Shown: positions 33,776 through 43,267 of the stretch, piece by piece
Numbering within the stretch: the first letter of the stretch is position 1
Layout: every line of letters starts with the position of its first letter
Assembly: GCA_016125035.1 (NCBI GenBank)
Contig: WGMN01000001.1
Coordinates: forward strand, 384,427 to 448,426
Source of the DNA: Pseudomonadota bacterium
Lineage (GTDB): Bacteria; Pseudomonadota; Alphaproteobacteria; UBA2136; UBA6156
Direction of reading: 5' to 3'
Length of the DNA stretch: 64,000 nt
Program-made: the position numbers and the translations under genes
Notes under the pieces: generated by a model
Told to the model about the DNA's origin: nothing
Seen by the model: only the letters and a program-made list of their open reading frames with translations
Databases searched by the model: none

Positions 33776-34495
33776 CTAAAACGTCCACTCTTCATGCCGG
33801 ACAGGTAAGCGGTTCAGTTCATTGCGGTATTCACGCCAGCCAGGCATGAACTGATCTATAAGTTCAATAAATCTGGTGTTATGAGTAGGTTCAATCAAGT
33901 GAATCAATTCATGCACAACAATATATTCTACGCAGACAGGTGGCTTCTTAGCCAGTTGGGTATTAAGCCGGATGTTACGGCTTATGTGGTTGCAACTTCC
34001 CCACATGGTTTTCATATGCTGGATAAAGCACTTATTTGCCTTTACGCCTAAAATAGGTTCCCATTTAACAATCATAAGCAAGGCTTGGGCTCTGAGCTCA
34101 TCTCGATACCATTGGGCGAGTAGATCCTCACGCTTAGCTTGAGTAGTTTTAGGGCGTACCTGCATAACTAGTTTCTTGCCCTTAACCTTTATATGAGGGG
34201 GCATATCCACCTCCTCAACCTTAAGAAGATACCGCTTGCCCCACACATAATGGCTCTCGCGCTCAATGTATTGCCGAGGGCTTTCACGTTTTTGGCGCTG
34301 AAATTTAACCCGCTGGTCGCGTATCCAGTCAAGTTTGCCGATGGCAAAGGCGCGCACGTTATCTATATCCATGTGCTCTGGCGCAGCTACCTTGACCCTG
34401 CCCAGGGGGGGATAAACGCTCAGGTGGACATTCTTGATGTCCTTGAAGGTTACATCCAGCTCTATGTTACCGAGGGTAATACGCTGCGCGCACAT
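33776..34495 (-). CDS. YgjP-like metallopeptidase (DUF45/M48-type) at end of restriction operon 2
   Basis: 239 residues. The signature is intact: MKTMWGSCN (about 163) and the zinc site VVHELIHLIEPTHN (about 195-208), followed by FMPGWREYRNELN. YgjP/SprT-like domains are single-turnover or regulated metalloproteases and are often linked to type I restriction operons, perhaps to degrade stalled restriction complexes or alter HsdR; that role is inference. The start lies 2 bases after the hsdR stop, making it the fourth gene of the operon. Confidence 0.9.
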   Translation of the reverse strand: MCAQRITLGNIELDVTFKDIKNVHLSVYPPLGRVKVAAPEHMDIDNVRAFAIGKLDWIRDQRVKFQRQKRESPRQYIERESHYVWGKRYLLKVEEVDMPPHIKVKGKKLVMQVRPKTTQAKREDLLAQWYRDELRAQALLMIVKWEPILGVKANKCFIQHMKTMWGSCNHISRNIRLNTQLAKKPPVCVEYIVVHELIHLIEPTHNTRFIELIDQFMPGWREYRNELNRLPVRHEEWTF

Positions 34496-34497
34496 CT

Positions 34498-37400
34498 CTA
34501 ATACTCCGGCTGGACTTCGATAATCTTGAAGATACGCTCAGCCTCATCAGTATCCTTGAGGATATCGTACAGCGCCTGCTTTACAATGTTTTTCCTAGGT
34601 TGATACGTCCTAAAGTCAGCCGGTTTGACCCGCTGAACAGTCTCATGAATCTCTAAAGCAAGCGCCTCATTCTGGCCTAAGTTATTCCAAAGGGCTCGTT
34701 TCCCCTTGGTATTAAGCGCAGCAGGAGTGTCATCACTCTTGCCAGCCTCCACGGTCTTGGCCAGCTCGGCAATCTTTTTAAGGTATTCCTCGTACTTGCC
34801 AGCCTGTTCGCGACGGAAGGCAATAATCTCATCCAAAAGCTGAGACATCTTCTCATAAAACGCCGGATCGTTCAGGTGTTCCTTAATAATCTTGCTGCGG
34901 ACGTTGTTCTCAATCGTCTCGGCCACAGCATTTTTATTGCCTGTAAGGCTATTCGGTAGTGAGTTAATCGCGTCGCCAATGCCGCTTTTCACAATAATGT
35001 CCAACAGCCCCATACCCTCAAAAGGCGAGATAACCCGAGGCTCCTTCGCCTCAATGTAGGTATCCAGCAGATGGCGCATATCAGCCTCGTAGGCCTTGAG
35101 GTCTAAAGTTTCCCCACTGGCTTTGCGAATGATTTCTCGAATCTTGAGATAGTGATCCATCTTTTTCTGAATAGCTGCCACCTCGGCCTGGCTATACCCG
35201 GCTGATTGCATATCATCGGCGATATTAGCATAGGCCCGAAGAAGCCCCACTACCCCTTTGTACAGAGCCGAACGCTGGGGCTCACGCTCCTGCAAATCGG
35301 TTGGGATCTCGGTATTTCCGCAGAAATAATGGATATGTTCTAATTCACCCTGAGGTAAAGCAACCGGCTCACACAGCAGGAACAGGCTATCCAGCGCGTT
35401 ATCCAGCCGCTCTTTCCCTTTTTTCAGTCGGTCTTGCATCATCACTTCGGGGCTTGCGCCAGGGGCTGAATGGTCCAGCTCGGAGCTGTACACAGCGATG
35501 GCTGACTCCACCCGCTTAAACAAGTCTTTATAGTCAACAATATGGCCAAAGTCTTTGTCTTCGCCATCCAGCCGGTTGGTGCGGCAGATGGCTTGGAAAA
35601 GCCCATGGTCTTGCATAGATTTATCAATGTAAAGGTAAGTACAGGAAGGCGCATCAAACCCCGTTAGCAGCTTATCCACCACGATGAATAACTTCATATT
35701 GGCAGGCTCTTTAATGAAGAGGGCTTTCACTTTCTCCTCATAGGTTTCGCTCTTGCTCATGCCAGGCTTCGGTTCAATATCCTTCAATAGTTCGGTGTAG
35801 GTATTAAAAATGAGCTGCTTATCAGTTTCGCTATTGGCGCCTGTTTCTTCGGTAGTTACGTCCTTATTCTGTGGGTCATACGAGGTCACCACCGCGCATT
35901 TGCCCTTGAAAACGGTGCGCTGGAACAGCGTGAAGTACTTACACGCCTCGTAAATACTGGAAGCCACCAGGATCGCGTTACCCCGTTCGCTGGAAAGGCG
36001 CGGCTTGACGCTAAAGTCGAAAACAATATCCGCTACCACCCTGTCCATGCGAGCCTTGGAACTCAGCACGTTTTGCATTGTGCCCCATTTGTTGCTGAGT
36101 TCGGCCTTTTGCCACTCGTTCAGCCCCTTGGTTTTGGCTTCAAACCAAGCGTCAATCTTGTCTTGAGAGCCCAACTCCTGGTCAATATCGCGGGCCTCAT
36201 ACACCAAATCAAGCACCACCTCATCGTCCACGGCCTCACTGAACTTATAGGTGTGGATGTACCCTCCAAACACCTCCATGCTGGTCTCTTTGTCCTTCTT
36301 CAGCAAAGGCGTACCGGTAAAGCCGATAAATACCGCATTGGGCAGCATGGCCTTCATCGTGCGGTGGAGTTTGCCGCTCTGGGTGCGGTGGCATTCATCC
36401 ACAAACACATAAAGCTCGCCCACCGCTTGGCTAGGTTGGTTTTTGATTTCCTCAATAAAGGCTTCAAAATCCGCTACATCACGCTTGCCGAACTTATGCA
36501 CCAGCGAGCACAGCAGCCGAGGCGTTGGCTGGGCCAGCTGCAGCATCAAGTCGCGGCCGCTTTTGGTGCGCTTAATCGGTTCGCCGGTTTCCTTAAACAC
36601 CCGTTCAATCTGCTTATCCAGCTCATCGCGGTCGGTCACAATCGCCACGCGGGAGTTGGGGTTGTTTTCCAATATCCACTTGGCCAGCAGCACCATCACA
36701 ATGCTTTTGCCACTGCCCTGGGTGTGCCAGATAATCCCGCCCTTTTTCTTCCGCACATGCTCCTGCGCCGCCTTGATACCGAAGTACTGGTGTACGCGGG
36801 GCAGCTTTTTAATGCCGTTATCAAACAGCACAAAGTCGTGCATCACCTCCAGCAGGCGGGCCTTCTGGCACATCTTCAGCAGGTATTTATCCAGCTTGTA
36901 GCCGTTGTTGTCTTCCTCATCCTCTTTCCAACGCAGGAACATCTTTTCAGGCGTCAGAATCGTGCCGTATTGCAAGCCTTCCGAATCGTTCCCGGCAAAC
37001 ACCAGCTGCACGGTGGAGAAGAACCACGCATTGAACTCGGGGAGCTGATTAGAAAGTAACTGACGGATCCCATCGCCAATGCTGACGCGGCTGTTTTTCA
37101 GTTCCAGCACGCCGATGGCAATGCCGTTGAGATACAACACCACATCCGGACGACGCCCGGCTGCACCGCGTAGGGTCACTTCCTCGGCAATGGCGAAATC
37201 ATTGTTTTCAGGGTTGTGCCAGTCTACCAACCGGATGGTATCCGTCACGTGCCCAGCCTCGGTTTTTACCTGTACGCCGTAGCGCAACAGCTTATAAACC
37301 GCCTGGTTATTACCATAAAGGCTCCGGTTGTTATCATCGGCGGCGGCACGGAGTTCAAACATCGCGCGGCTGATCTGCACCTCGGTACAGCCTTGCTTTT

Positions 37401-37548
37401 TCAACCATGCGGCCAGATCATCCTGCCGAATGTTACTATTCTCAGCCTCGCTCAGGTCGCCCAGGTAGCGATAACCCAGCTTTTCAATAAACAGCTTAAC
37501 CACCCGGGTTTGGGTAATGCGTTCGGCCTTGCCTACAAAGTCGGTCAT
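34498..37548 (-). CDS. hsdR: Type I restriction endonuclease/translocase subunit (system 2)
   Basis: 1016 residues, full length. The nuclease domain carries RRPDVVLYLNGIAIGVLELKN (PD-ExK, about 132-152), the motor has Walker [12 protein letters not shown] (about 276), the DECH box VDECHRTQSG (about 388), [10 protein letters not shown] and LLTGFDAPS. The C-terminus ends IFKIIEVQPEY. Unlike the copy in element 1, no stop interrupts it. It overlaps hsdS by 4 bases. The two HsdR proteins differ in length and motif context, so the systems are not recent duplicates. Confidence 0.96.
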   Translation of the reverse strand: MTDFVGKAERITQTRVVKLFIEKLGYRYLGDLSEAENSNIRQDDLAAWLKKQGCTEVQISRAMFELRAAADDNNRSLYGNNQAVYKLLRYGVQVKTEAGHVTDTIRLVDWHNPENNDFAIAEEVTLRGAAGRRPDVVLYLNGIAIGVLELKNSRVSIGDGIRQLLSNQLPEFNAWFFSTVQLVFAGNDSEGLQYGTILTPEKMFLRWKEDEEDNNGYKLDKYLLKMCQKARLLEVMHDFVLFDNGIKKLPRVHQYFGIKAAQEHVRKKKGGIIWHTQGSGKSIVMVLLAKWILENNPNSRVAIVTDRDELDKQIERVFKETGEPIKRTKSGRDLMLQLAQPTPRLLCSLVHKFGKRDVADFEAFIEEIKNQPSQAVGELYVFVDECHRTQSGKLHRTMKAMLPNAVFIGFTGTPLLKKDKETSMEVFGGYIHTYKFSEAVDDEVVLDLVYEARDIDQELGSQDKIDAWFEAKTKGLNEWQKAELSNKWGTMQNVLSSKARMDRVVADIVFDFSVKPRLSSERGNAILVASSIYEACKYFTLFQRTVFKGKCAVVTSYDPQNKDVTTEETGANSETDKQLIFNTYTELLKDIEPKPGMSKSETYEEKVKALFIKEPANMKLFIVVDKLLTGFDAPSCTYLYIDKSMQDHGLFQAICRTNRLDGEDKDFGHIVDYKDLFKRVESAIAVYSSELDHSAPGASPEVMMQDRLKKGKERLDNALDSLFLLCEPVALPQGELEHIHYFCGNTEIPTDLQEREPQRSALYKGVVGLLRAYANIADDMQSAGYSQAEVAAIQKKMDHYLKIREIIRKASGETLDLKAYEADMRHLLDTYIEAKEPRVISPFEGMGLLDIIVKSGIGDAINSLPNSLTGNKNAVAETIENNVRSKIIKEHLNDPAFYEKMSQLLDEIIAFRREQAGKYEEYLKKIAELAKTVEAGKSDDTPAALNTKGKRALWNNLGQNEALALEIHETVQRVKPADFRTYQPRKNIVKQALYDILKDTDEAERIFKIIEVQPEY

Positions 37549-38717
37549 ATCAGGCGAATCCTTCCGGTTAACAGCTGTTGCATCATGCCCTGCTTGAGGT
37601 AGCGGGCTTTGGTGAGTTTGGTTTCTAGTGTGTTAAGTTCTTCAATCATATCAGTCAAACAAGCGGCTACAGCTTTTTGCTCATCAATATCTACAGGCAT
37701 TTTGATGACAAAGTTTTGGAAAGTAGGCAGACGCAAAGAATCAACGGTAGCCTTGACGGAGTTCTGCATGGCATGGGCTCCAAAATTTTGAGCCATATAA
37801 AGATAAACGTATTTCCCCCAAGTATCTTTTACAAACTGAGTGATGACATAAACCCGTTGGTGAACATCAAACTTGCCATGGATATAGTGGAAAATATTAC
37901 CGATATTGCCCTCGCCTGGAACCAGAATAGCTTCACAGTCGTGAGAATAGCTATTTATTCGCTCAACATCAGCAGAGCGCACAAAGAAGGGATATGTACC
38001 ATCTTCAACTTTATCTTGGTTATTACGGCTCCCAGTTTTGATGTGAGTAATCTCCCCCAACTTTTTCTTCACCCACTCCCCACTAAACCCCGGTAAGCGC
38101 CGCTTACCGGTGAGTAGTTCCTGCATGGTGCCCTGTTTGATAGAGCGCTTTTTGGCAATCAGCTGCTCCAGCGCTTCAATCGTGGCATCCATATCGCTCA
38201 AGGCTTCGGCAATGGCCTGTTTCTCAGATTTTGTAGGCGGGAGCGGTATTTTAAAAGAACGTAGATTTTTATTAGTTATTTGGTTGATGGTCGCACCAAG
38301 ATATTCATTTATTTGTTTGTTAATAATATTGGATTGGAATAACCATGATACATAAGGATTTTCATCAGAACGGAACACACTCATAAACGCCCCAAAAGTA
38401 ACATTATGAGCTGGTTTGTTCAGAATAATACTTTTACCAATTAAATCCCGGCTACCATTCCGAACACAAATAAGTATGTCATTCTGCTTTACGAATAACT
38501 TTTCCGGTATTGAGGTTTCTACATAAACGTTATCGTCAAAACACAAGCGACTTTTTTGTATATTTGAAGAACGTAATACAAGAACCCCATCAGAGCGGAC
38601 ATCTCGGGGACTATAAGTAAGGCCTATTATAGGGTCACCAATATCTCCCAACGACTTAACATCCCAATCTTCTGGGATAAAACCCAGCTCAGTTCGCTTA
38701 AACCCAGCTACTTCCAT
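37545..38717 (-). CDS. hsdS: Type I restriction specificity subunit (system 2)
   Basis: 390 residues with two target-recognition domains (about 10-165 and 215-345). The central helix is EALSDMDATIEALEQLIAKKRSIKQGTMQELLTGKRRLPG and the C-terminal repeat TDMIEELNTLETKLTKARYLKQGMMQQLLTGRIR, both typical. Both TRDs are AT-rich relative to the helices, the usual mosaic of hsdS genes. The start overlaps the hsdM stop by 10 bases. Confidence 0.95.
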   Translation of the reverse strand: MEVAGFKRTELGFIPEDWDVKSLGDIGDPIIGLTYSPRDVRSDGVLVLRSSNIQKSRLCFDDNVYVETSIPEKLFVKQNDILICVRNGSRDLIGKSIILNKPAHNVTFGAFMSVFRSDENPYVSWLFQSNIINKQINEYLGATINQITNKNLRSFKIPLPPTKSEKQAIAEALSDMDATIEALEQLIAKKRSIKQGTMQELLTGKRRLPGFSGEWVKKKLGEITHIKTGSRNNQDKVEDGTYPFFVRSADVERINSYSHDCEAILVPGEGNIGNIFHYIHGKFDVHQRVYVITQFVKDTWGKYVYLYMAQNFGAHAMQNSVKATVDSLRLPTFQNFVIKMPVDIDEQKAVAACLTDMIEELNTLETKLTKARYLKQGMMQQLLTGRIRLI

Positions 38718-41155
38718 GAGAACCCCATCTTCATAAGGTGCTGGCTGGTTTTGGCTTCCAGGCTGGCCAGAGTTTCCAACATACTAGAAAGCGGCACCTG
38801 GTAGCGCTCGGTCAAATCCTTCACCCGCGTGGTCAGCTGATGGCTGACGTGGTCAACCTCACCTTGAATGGATTTTTCCAGCGCCGCCATCCATTTGGTT
38901 TCCACCACCAAGGTCTGCACATCGGCTTCGTTCAGGGTTTTGTAATAGGCGTAGGCTTTGGCATCCAGCGTAGTCTCAGAGTCCTTCAACTTACGCTTCA
39001 AGTCGGTCTCCTCGGCGCTTAGTTTCAGCCAGGTGTTCAGGTGCTCCAGCTCTTGCTTGGCTTCGGAGTTACCCTTCAAGTCTTTCACTGCCGCCGCTAC
39101 GTTAGCCTTGTTGATTTTATCCAAATCGGCAAACGCACCTTCATCACCGCCTTGTTCCTCTTCCAGCTCGGCCAACTGCTCCGCCAACGCTTCCAAGCTG
39201 ATGCTCAAGGCATCAATCACCGCCTGTTCCTTGGCAAAGTAATGGGCCACCAGCACCTCCTTCGGCACCAAATCGCAAGTCCAGCCTTTGTCCTTCGTTT
39301 TGCCCTTCTTGTCGGTTTCCGTCACTCGGTAGGTCTCTGCCTTCCAGCCATCCACCGCAATCATATACGCGTCGTCCTGTATGGTCTGGGCCCAGTAATC
39401 CATTAGGTGCTGATATACATTGTAGGCATCCACCAACGGCTTGCCCTTGTAGTGTGCCAGCAGGCCCTCCGAGAGGCGCACAATCAGCTCCTTCGGTTTA
39501 AAGCCCGCCTGTTTAAGGGCTTTCAGTTCATTCACCGCCGGGCCACGCCAAGCCTGAAAGTGAGTGTTCATGCTGGCCACAAAGGCCTGAAACTCATCGC
39601 TGCCGTAAATAGTGGCTTTGATCTCGGCTTTCTTCGGAATAAGGCTCAGATACCCCGGGCGCAGCGGGCTGAACAAAGCACTCCGTAGGTTGGAGCATAC
39701 CTGCCAGTAGGCCTGCAGCGCATCTACATCTGCCTGAGGGATGCCGCCATGCAGGTGGCCTTCAATATCCTGCTGGTCTTCCGCAGTTTGGCTATCGATG
39801 TAGCGCGGTAAGTTAAGATTAAACTCATTCTTCTCAATCTCCTCAAACGCCACCATGCGGGAGTATTTGGGGATTTCCAGCTGCTTTTTAAAGGCATCGA
39901 CAATCAGGTGAATATCCTGGGCGCGCAGGCGGTTCTTGGGGCCGTCCTTCATGTAACCCTGGCTGGCGTCGATCATGAAGATGCCCTTACGGGTGTGAGC
40001 CTCGTGCTTATCAAGCACTACCACACAGGCAGGGATGCCGGTGCCATAGAACAAGTTGGCAGGCAGGCCAATAATCCCCTTGATATAACCCCTGCGAATG
40101 AGGTTCTTACGGATCTCGGCCTCGGAGTTCCCCCGGAACAGCACGCCATGCGGCAGAATACAGGCCCCTTTGCCTGTGCTTTTAAGAGACTTGATGATGT
40201 GGAGTAGGTAAGCGTAATCGCCCTGCTTGGCGGGCGGGGTACCGAAGCCTTCAAAGCGTTTGAAGTCGCGGGCGGCTTGCTCCCCTGCCGCGCTGCCGGT
40301 ACCACCTTCGTTCGGGTGCAGGCCGCTGCTCCAGCGTTTATCCGAGAAAGGCGGGTTGGCGACCACGTAATCAAACACTTTGAGGCCATCACCTTCAAGA
40401 AACTGGGGGTTGGCGAGGGTATTCTCTGAACGAATCAAAGCCTCCGGATAATCGTGCAGGTACATGTTCATCCGAGCCAGGCCGCTGGTGGCGTAGTCTT
40501 TTTCCTGCCCATAAAGCGCAACTTTGCTTTTGGCCTCATCGCCCACTTTAATCAGTAGCGAGCCCGAACCACAGGTTGGGTCATATACTGTTGTGGAGGG
40601 TGAGGTTTCTACGTCGCCTATCCCGATGACCTTGGCTATAATCTGGCTGACCTCGGAGGGTGTATAAAACTGTCCCTTACTCTTGCCACTCTCGGTGGCG
40701 AAGTGACGCATCAAGTATTCATAAGCATCGCCTAGAATATCATCGCCATCGGCGCGGTTCTTGGAAAAATCTAAGTCTTTGCGTTCAAAAATGGCGATGA
40801 GATCAGTGAGGCGATCCACCATATCCTTGCCCGTACCCAGTTTGGCGGCATCGTTAAAGTCCGGGAAGTCGGACTGCGAGAGGTGCGAGTTAGCTGCAAT
40901 GAGTGGGGCGATGATCTTCTTGTTAATGTCGTCGCCAATATCCTTGGTGCCCTTCAGCTTCCTCATGTCCTCAAAGCTGGATCCTGCCGGAATTACCACT
41001 GGCGCGAATGGCTGGCCTGCGTATTTGTCGCTGATGTATTTAATAAACAGTAAAACCAGAACGTAGTCCTTGTATTGGCTGGCATCCATCCCGCCGCGCA
41101 GGGCATCGCAGGCTGCCCAAAGACTGGAGTAAAGCTCTGATTTTTTGATGGCCAT
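38708..41155 (-). CDS. hsdM: Type I restriction methyltransferase subunit with long C-terminal extension (system 2)
   Basis: 815 residues, clearly longer than the usual 500 or so. The N-terminal helical domain (LWAACDALRGGMDASQYKDY) is followed by KGQFYTPSEVSQ (about 162), SAM motif DPTCGSGSLL (about 191) and NPPFSDKRW (about 263). From about 480 the chain continues with a helical, Lys/Glu-rich region ending in heptad-like coils (LAEQLAELEEEQGG). Extended HsdM proteins of this size occur in a subset of type I systems. ATG 41155 follows AAGGAG. First gene of the hsdM-hsdS-hsdR-ygjP operon. Confidence 0.95.
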   Translation of the reverse strand: MAIKKSELYSSLWAACDALRGGMDASQYKDYVLVLLFIKYISDKYAGQPFAPVVIPAGSSFEDMRKLKGTKDIGDDINKKIIAPLIAANSHLSQSDFPDFNDAAKLGTGKDMVDRLTDLIAIFERKDLDFSKNRADGDDILGDAYEYLMRHFATESGKSKGQFYTPSEVSQIIAKVIGIGDVETSPSTTVYDPTCGSGSLLIKVGDEAKSKVALYGQEKDYATSGLARMNMYLHDYPEALIRSENTLANPQFLEGDGLKVFDYVVANPPFSDKRWSSGLHPNEGGTGSAAGEQAARDFKRFEGFGTPPAKQGDYAYLLHIIKSLKSTGKGACILPHGVLFRGNSEAEIRKNLIRRGYIKGIIGLPANLFYGTGIPACVVVLDKHEAHTRKGIFMIDASQGYMKDGPKNRLRAQDIHLIVDAFKKQLEIPKYSRMVAFEEIEKNEFNLNLPRYIDSQTAEDQQDIEGHLHGGIPQADVDALQAYWQVCSNLRSALFSPLRPGYLSLIPKKAEIKATIYGSDEFQAFVASMNTHFQAWRGPAVNELKALKQAGFKPKELIVRLSEGLLAHYKGKPLVDAYNVYQHLMDYWAQTIQDDAYMIAVDGWKAETYRVTETDKKGKTKDKGWTCDLVPKEVLVAHYFAKEQAVIDALSISLEALAEQLAELEEEQGGDEGAFADLDKINKANVAAAVKDLKGNSEAKQELEHLNTWLKLSAEETDLKRKLKDSETTLDAKAYAYYKTLNEADVQTLVVETKWMAALEKSIQGEVDHVSHQLTTRVKDLTERYQVPLSSMLETLASLEAKTSQHLMKMGFSWK

Positions 41156-41373
41156 TTAATTTCTCCTTAACCCTGAATTGCCACAAGCTAGCCCATTAGC
41201 TGAGCAATGCAAAGTTAGAGTGCTTTAAAGTGCGCGCATATGATTCTGATTATCTCGCTGTCTTAGCAATAAAACTTCGAGCCCAGGAAATAACGCAAAA
41301 CTTTATTAAATACTTCATACGCTTACCAAACCAGGGTTCGTAGGCCCACAGCCAACCCATCTGTGAAGGTACC

Positions 41374-41559
41374 TTGCCCTCAACGTGGAGCGTGACCGCC
41401 ACTTACGTGGAAAACGGCGCGACCTACACGGCGAATGCCATGGCACGTACCCGGAAGGGCTGTCAGGAAGAGGCCGTTGGCCTTGTTCTGGCGCAGCTTC
41501 CGCCACAACCTGAATCTGTACCGCCTCCCACCGCGGAAACGGCGCAGACGAGCGAGTAA
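41374..41559 (+). CDS. Small hypothetical protein (TTG start)
   Basis: A 61-residue frame starting at TTG 41374 with GAAGG upstream, reading MPSTWSVTATYVENGATYTA... and ending PPPTAETAQTSE, followed 4 bases later by a strong terminator. The beta-strand pattern in the first half looks protein-like. It is the only plus-strand gene between two minus-strand operons. The rest of the 41156-41629 gap shows no gene. A stop codon closes the frame just upstream, so the non-ATG start is required. Confidence 0.45.
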   Translation: MPSTWSVTATYVENGATYTANAMARTRKGCQEEAVGLVLAQLPPQPESVPPPTAETAQTSE

Positions 41560-41563
41560 CAGC

Positions 41564-41604
41564 AGCGGCCTCCATGCCTTACGGGTGGAGGCCGCTGGCT
41601 TTTT
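41564..41604 (+). terminator. Strong intrinsic terminator
   Basis: An 11-bp perfect stem AGCGGCCTCCA/TGGAGGCCGCT around an 11-base loop, followed by GGCTTTTT. It serves the small gene at 41374. Read on the other strand it lies beyond the sugar-transporter operon, where it could also act. Confidence 0.85.
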
Positions 41605-41629
41605 AGTGCCTACGTATTGGTAGGGCCTC

Positions 41630-42352
41630 TTATTGTTTTGCTTCACTGATGAGGTTGGTGAGTTTGTCTGTGGAAGTACCTTTGGCCTTCAAGGTAGCAG
41701 CAGTGCACCCATGGCGGAGCACTGTAATGGTGTCGCTGACTTTGAGGATGTCGGCAAGATTGTGGCTGATGAGGATGATGGCCGTGCCGCGCTGTTTGAA
41801 GCCTTTGATGAGGGCCAGGGTGGCGCGGCTTTGCTGTACCCCCATGGCGGCGGTGGGTTCGTCTAGCAGCAGAAGCTTGGGTTTTGCGCGCAGGGCACGG
41901 GCGAAGGCCACCGCCTGGCGTTGGCCTCCAGAGAGCCAGCGTACCGGGCGCGTTACATCCACCTTGATGCCGAGTTGGGTGAGGAGGTCGGTGGCCTCGC
42001 GGTTCATGCGGGTGGTGTCTACCACTCCGTAACGGCTGGGCTCGTCGCCCAGGAAAATGTTCTCGGCGGCGGAGAGGTCATCGCACAGGGCGAGGTCTTG
42101 GTAGACCACGTGGATGCCATGCTGGCGCGCAGCCTGCGGGGTGAGTGTGGTGAAGGTGGTTTTGCCGAGCGCTATTTGGCCGCTGGTGGGGGTGAGGTTT
42201 CCGGCCAGAAGGTTGAGGAGGGTGGACTTGCCCGCGCCGTTATCTCCCACCAGTCCCATCACCTCGCCAGGCTTGAGGGTAAAGGACACGTCCTCCAGAG
42301 CGTGGACGCCGCCGTAGTGTTTGCTGAGGTGTTTAACGCTGAGCATGGCCAC
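41630..42352 (-). CDS. Sugar ABC transporter ATP-binding protein (single domain)
   Basis: A 240-residue ABC ATPase with Walker A GDNGAGKST (about 36), signature LSGGQRQA (about 140) and Walker B LLLLDEPTAAMG (about 160). It resembles one half of RbsA/XylG-type sugar ATPases, the single-domain form seen with FrcA-like systems, so it probably works as a homodimer. With the permease and binding protein upstream it makes an importer for a sugar or related solute. It is the third gene of the operon and overlaps the permease by 20 bases. Confidence 0.9.
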   Translation of the reverse strand: MAMLSVKHLSKHYGGVHALEDVSFTLKPGEVMGLVGDNGAGKSTLLNLLAGNLTPTSGQIALGKTTFTTLTPQAARQHGIHVVYQDLALCDDLSAAENIFLGDEPSRYGVVDTTRMNREATDLLTQLGIKVDVTRPVRWLSGGQRQAVAFARALRAKPKLLLLDEPTAAMGVQQSRATLALIKGFKQRGTAIILISHNLADILKVSDTITVLRHGCTAATLKAKGTSTDKLTNLISEAKQ

Positions 42353-43265
42353 CCCCCTGCGTGCGTGCCAGAGCTACGGCGGCGATAAGCACCAGCCCTA
42401 CCGCCACCTCCTGGTAATAGGCAGGCATGTTGAGCAACGTGAGGCCGTTTTGCATGACGCCCATGAGCAGGGCGCCTAGCACTGCCCCTGCCACCGAGGC
42501 GCGGCCGCCGAACAGGGGCGTGCCGCCGATAACCGCTGCGGCGATGGCATTCATTTCGTACATCAGCCCGGCGGCAGGGTCGGCGGCGTTGACGCGGGTC
42601 ATAAACACCAGCCCGGCCACCGCCGCCAGCAGGCCGGAAAGGACGTAGAGCAGTAGTTTATGACGGGCGATGTTGACGCCCACCCGTGCCAGTGCGGTTT
42701 CATTACTGCCCAAGGCCAGGGTATGGCGGCCAAAGCGAGTAGCGGTGAGAAGAAAGAAAGCGCAGACGCCGACCACGGCGAAGATAAGCACAGGCACAGG
42801 TACACCTGCCACGGAGCCTTGGCCGAGGAAGAGGATGCCATCCGGCAAGCCGTACACCGGGCGGCCGTCGGTGAGGATGTAGGCCAGGCCGCGCGCGATG
42901 CTCATCATCCCCAAGGTGACGATGAGCGGCAGGATGCGGGCGTAACCGATGAGCAGGCCGTTGAGGGCGCCCACCAGCGCACCGCATAGCAGGCACAGTG
43001 GAAGGATGGCTTGCCACGGCAGCGCCAATCTTTGCGCCAGTACTACGCCCGTCACCGCGCTGAGCGCCATAAGGGCGCCCACGGAAAGGTCTAACCCGGC
43101 GCCGCCAATCACCAGCGCGGCTCCCACCGCGAGGATGCCGATGGTGCTGGCCGACAGTACGATGTTGAAGAGATTGGCCGGGGCCAGGAACACCTCGCTG
43201 AGCGAGGCGAAGACCAGCCCTAAGGCGAGAATGCCAAGCAGGAGGTACTGGATGGGGCGGGGCAT
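42333..43265 (-). CDS. Sugar ABC transporter permease (RbsC-like)
   Basis: A 310-residue, very hydrophobic protein with about eight to ten membrane helices. The family block GGTPLFGGRASVAGAVLGAL (about 245-265) and LSVGALMALSAVTGV near residue 60 match the RbsC/XylH branch (BPD_transp_2). It forms the inner-membrane channel for the carbohydrate importer. It starts 2 bases after the binding-protein stop. Confidence 0.92.
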   Translation of the reverse strand: MPRPIQYLLLGILALGLVFASLSEVFLAPANLFNIVLSASTIGILAVGAALVIGGAGLDLSVGALMALSAVTGVVLAQRLALPWQAILPLCLLCGALVGALNGLLIGYARILPLIVTLGMMSIARGLAYILTDGRPVYGLPDGILFLGQGSVAGVPVPVLIFAVVGVCAFFLLTATRFGRHTLALGSNETALARVGVNIARHKLLLYVLSGLLAAVAGLVFMTRVNAADPAAGLMYEMNAIAAAVIGGTPLFGGRASVAGAVLGALLMGVMQNGLTLLNMPAYYQEVAVGLVLIAAVALARTQGGGHAQR

Positions 43266-43267
43266 TG

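Noticed and set aside
36073-37059. A 328-codon plus-strand frame
   Set aside because: Antisense to the hsdR motor of system 2; no motif of its own.
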